The notes under the pieces were generated by a model. That model saw only the letters and a program-made list of their open reading frames with translations. It ran no database searches and was not told where the DNA came from. DNA of 5,386 nt from Planctomycetales bacterium (GTDB lineage Bacteria > Planctomycetota > Phycisphaerae > SM23-33). The translations under genes and the position numbers were made by a program. Below, piece by piece: positions 5,294 to 5,386 of this stretch. The stretch spans positions 1 through 5,386 of the forward strand of contig DAOVLV010000161.1 in the NCBI GenBank assembly GCA_030631085.1, read 5' to 3'. The stretch's first letter is position 1. Every line of letters starts with the position of its first letter.

Positions 5294-5386
5294 TCTCCCG
5301 AAACCATATTATCATAAACTCCCAATCGATGCAGGTCTTGCAAAACAGTAATGAAATCACACCGGTTGTTTCGGAGTTTTTTTACA
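5294..5386 (-). other. upstream region of the 5287 gene with a weak -10 candidate
   Basis: On the minus strand 5316-5306 reads TATGATAATAT, which contains overlapping -10-like hexamers (TATGAT, GATAAT) and a TG placed for an extended -10. No good -35 box was found at the right distance, and the implied leader would be very short. The rest of the stretch, including a run of seven T's at 5377-5383, shows nothing clear. Confidence 0.3.
5295..5299 (-). promoter_or_regulatory. ribosome binding site deciding the start at 5287
   Basis: GGGAG on the minus strand lies seven bases before the ATG at 5287 but only one base before the in-frame ATG at 5293. The spacing favours the downstream start, which shortens the protein by two residues. 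Confidence 0.65.

Noticed and set aside
5361..5383. T run at the right edge as an intrinsic terminator for a plus-strand gene
   Set aside because: The upstream sequence forms only a three-pair stem (CCG with CGG), and no plus-strand gene precedes it.
1..5386. Window length equals that of phage phiX174
   Set aside because: The content is unrelated: no phage genes, and the coding regions are bacterial chromosomal types.

Overview
The window looks like chromosomal DNA of a polysaccharide-degrading bacterium, most likely a planctomycete of the Phycisphaerae/Sedimentisphaerales type. This is inferred from three things occurring together: a secreted protein with a PEP-CTERM sorting tail, a XylR-type regulator (sugar-binding sensor fused to an AraC helix-turn-helix), and a GH43-like glycoside hydrolase. 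Verrucomicrobiota or Lentisphaerae are alternatives. Nothing here points to a phage, plasmid, insertion sequence, CRISPR array or defence system.

Layout. Positions 1-486 (minus) hold the first 162 codons of a GH43-like glycosidase that runs off the left edge. Positions 487-878 are non-coding, with a 7-nt repeat cluster, putative promoter elements and a weak hairpin. Positions 879-2063 (minus) encode a complete XylR/AraC regulator. Positions 2064-2367 separate it from a divergent gene and hold a near-ideal sigma70 promoter, a tandem 12-bp direct repeat at its expected start point, a second 7-nt repeat cluster and two adjacent hairpins. Positions 2368-3774 (plus) encode a secreted beta-solenoid-like PEP-CTERM protein, followed by a third type of 7-nt repeat and a strong intrinsic terminator. 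Positions 3855-3970 carry a long inverted repeat. Positions 3971-5287 (minus, convergent) encode a putatively exported two-domain protein of unknown function. The last ~100 bases are its upstream region.

How it may fit together (inference): the regulator would sense a pentose or similar sugar and could control the glycosidase downstream of it, the divergent surface protein, or both. The PEP-CTERM protein would be processed by an exosortase encoded elsewhere. The convergent gene has no evident functional link to the others.

The most interesting non-coding signals are two. First, a family of degenerate 7-nt tandem repeats sharing an NNNRAYT pattern occurs in all three intergenic regions (four clusters). 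Second, an inverted repeat directly after the stop codon at 3971 has arm differences that are all G-U pairs in the minus-strand transcript, but A-C mismatches in the other strand. I see no convincing new multi-gene system in this window.
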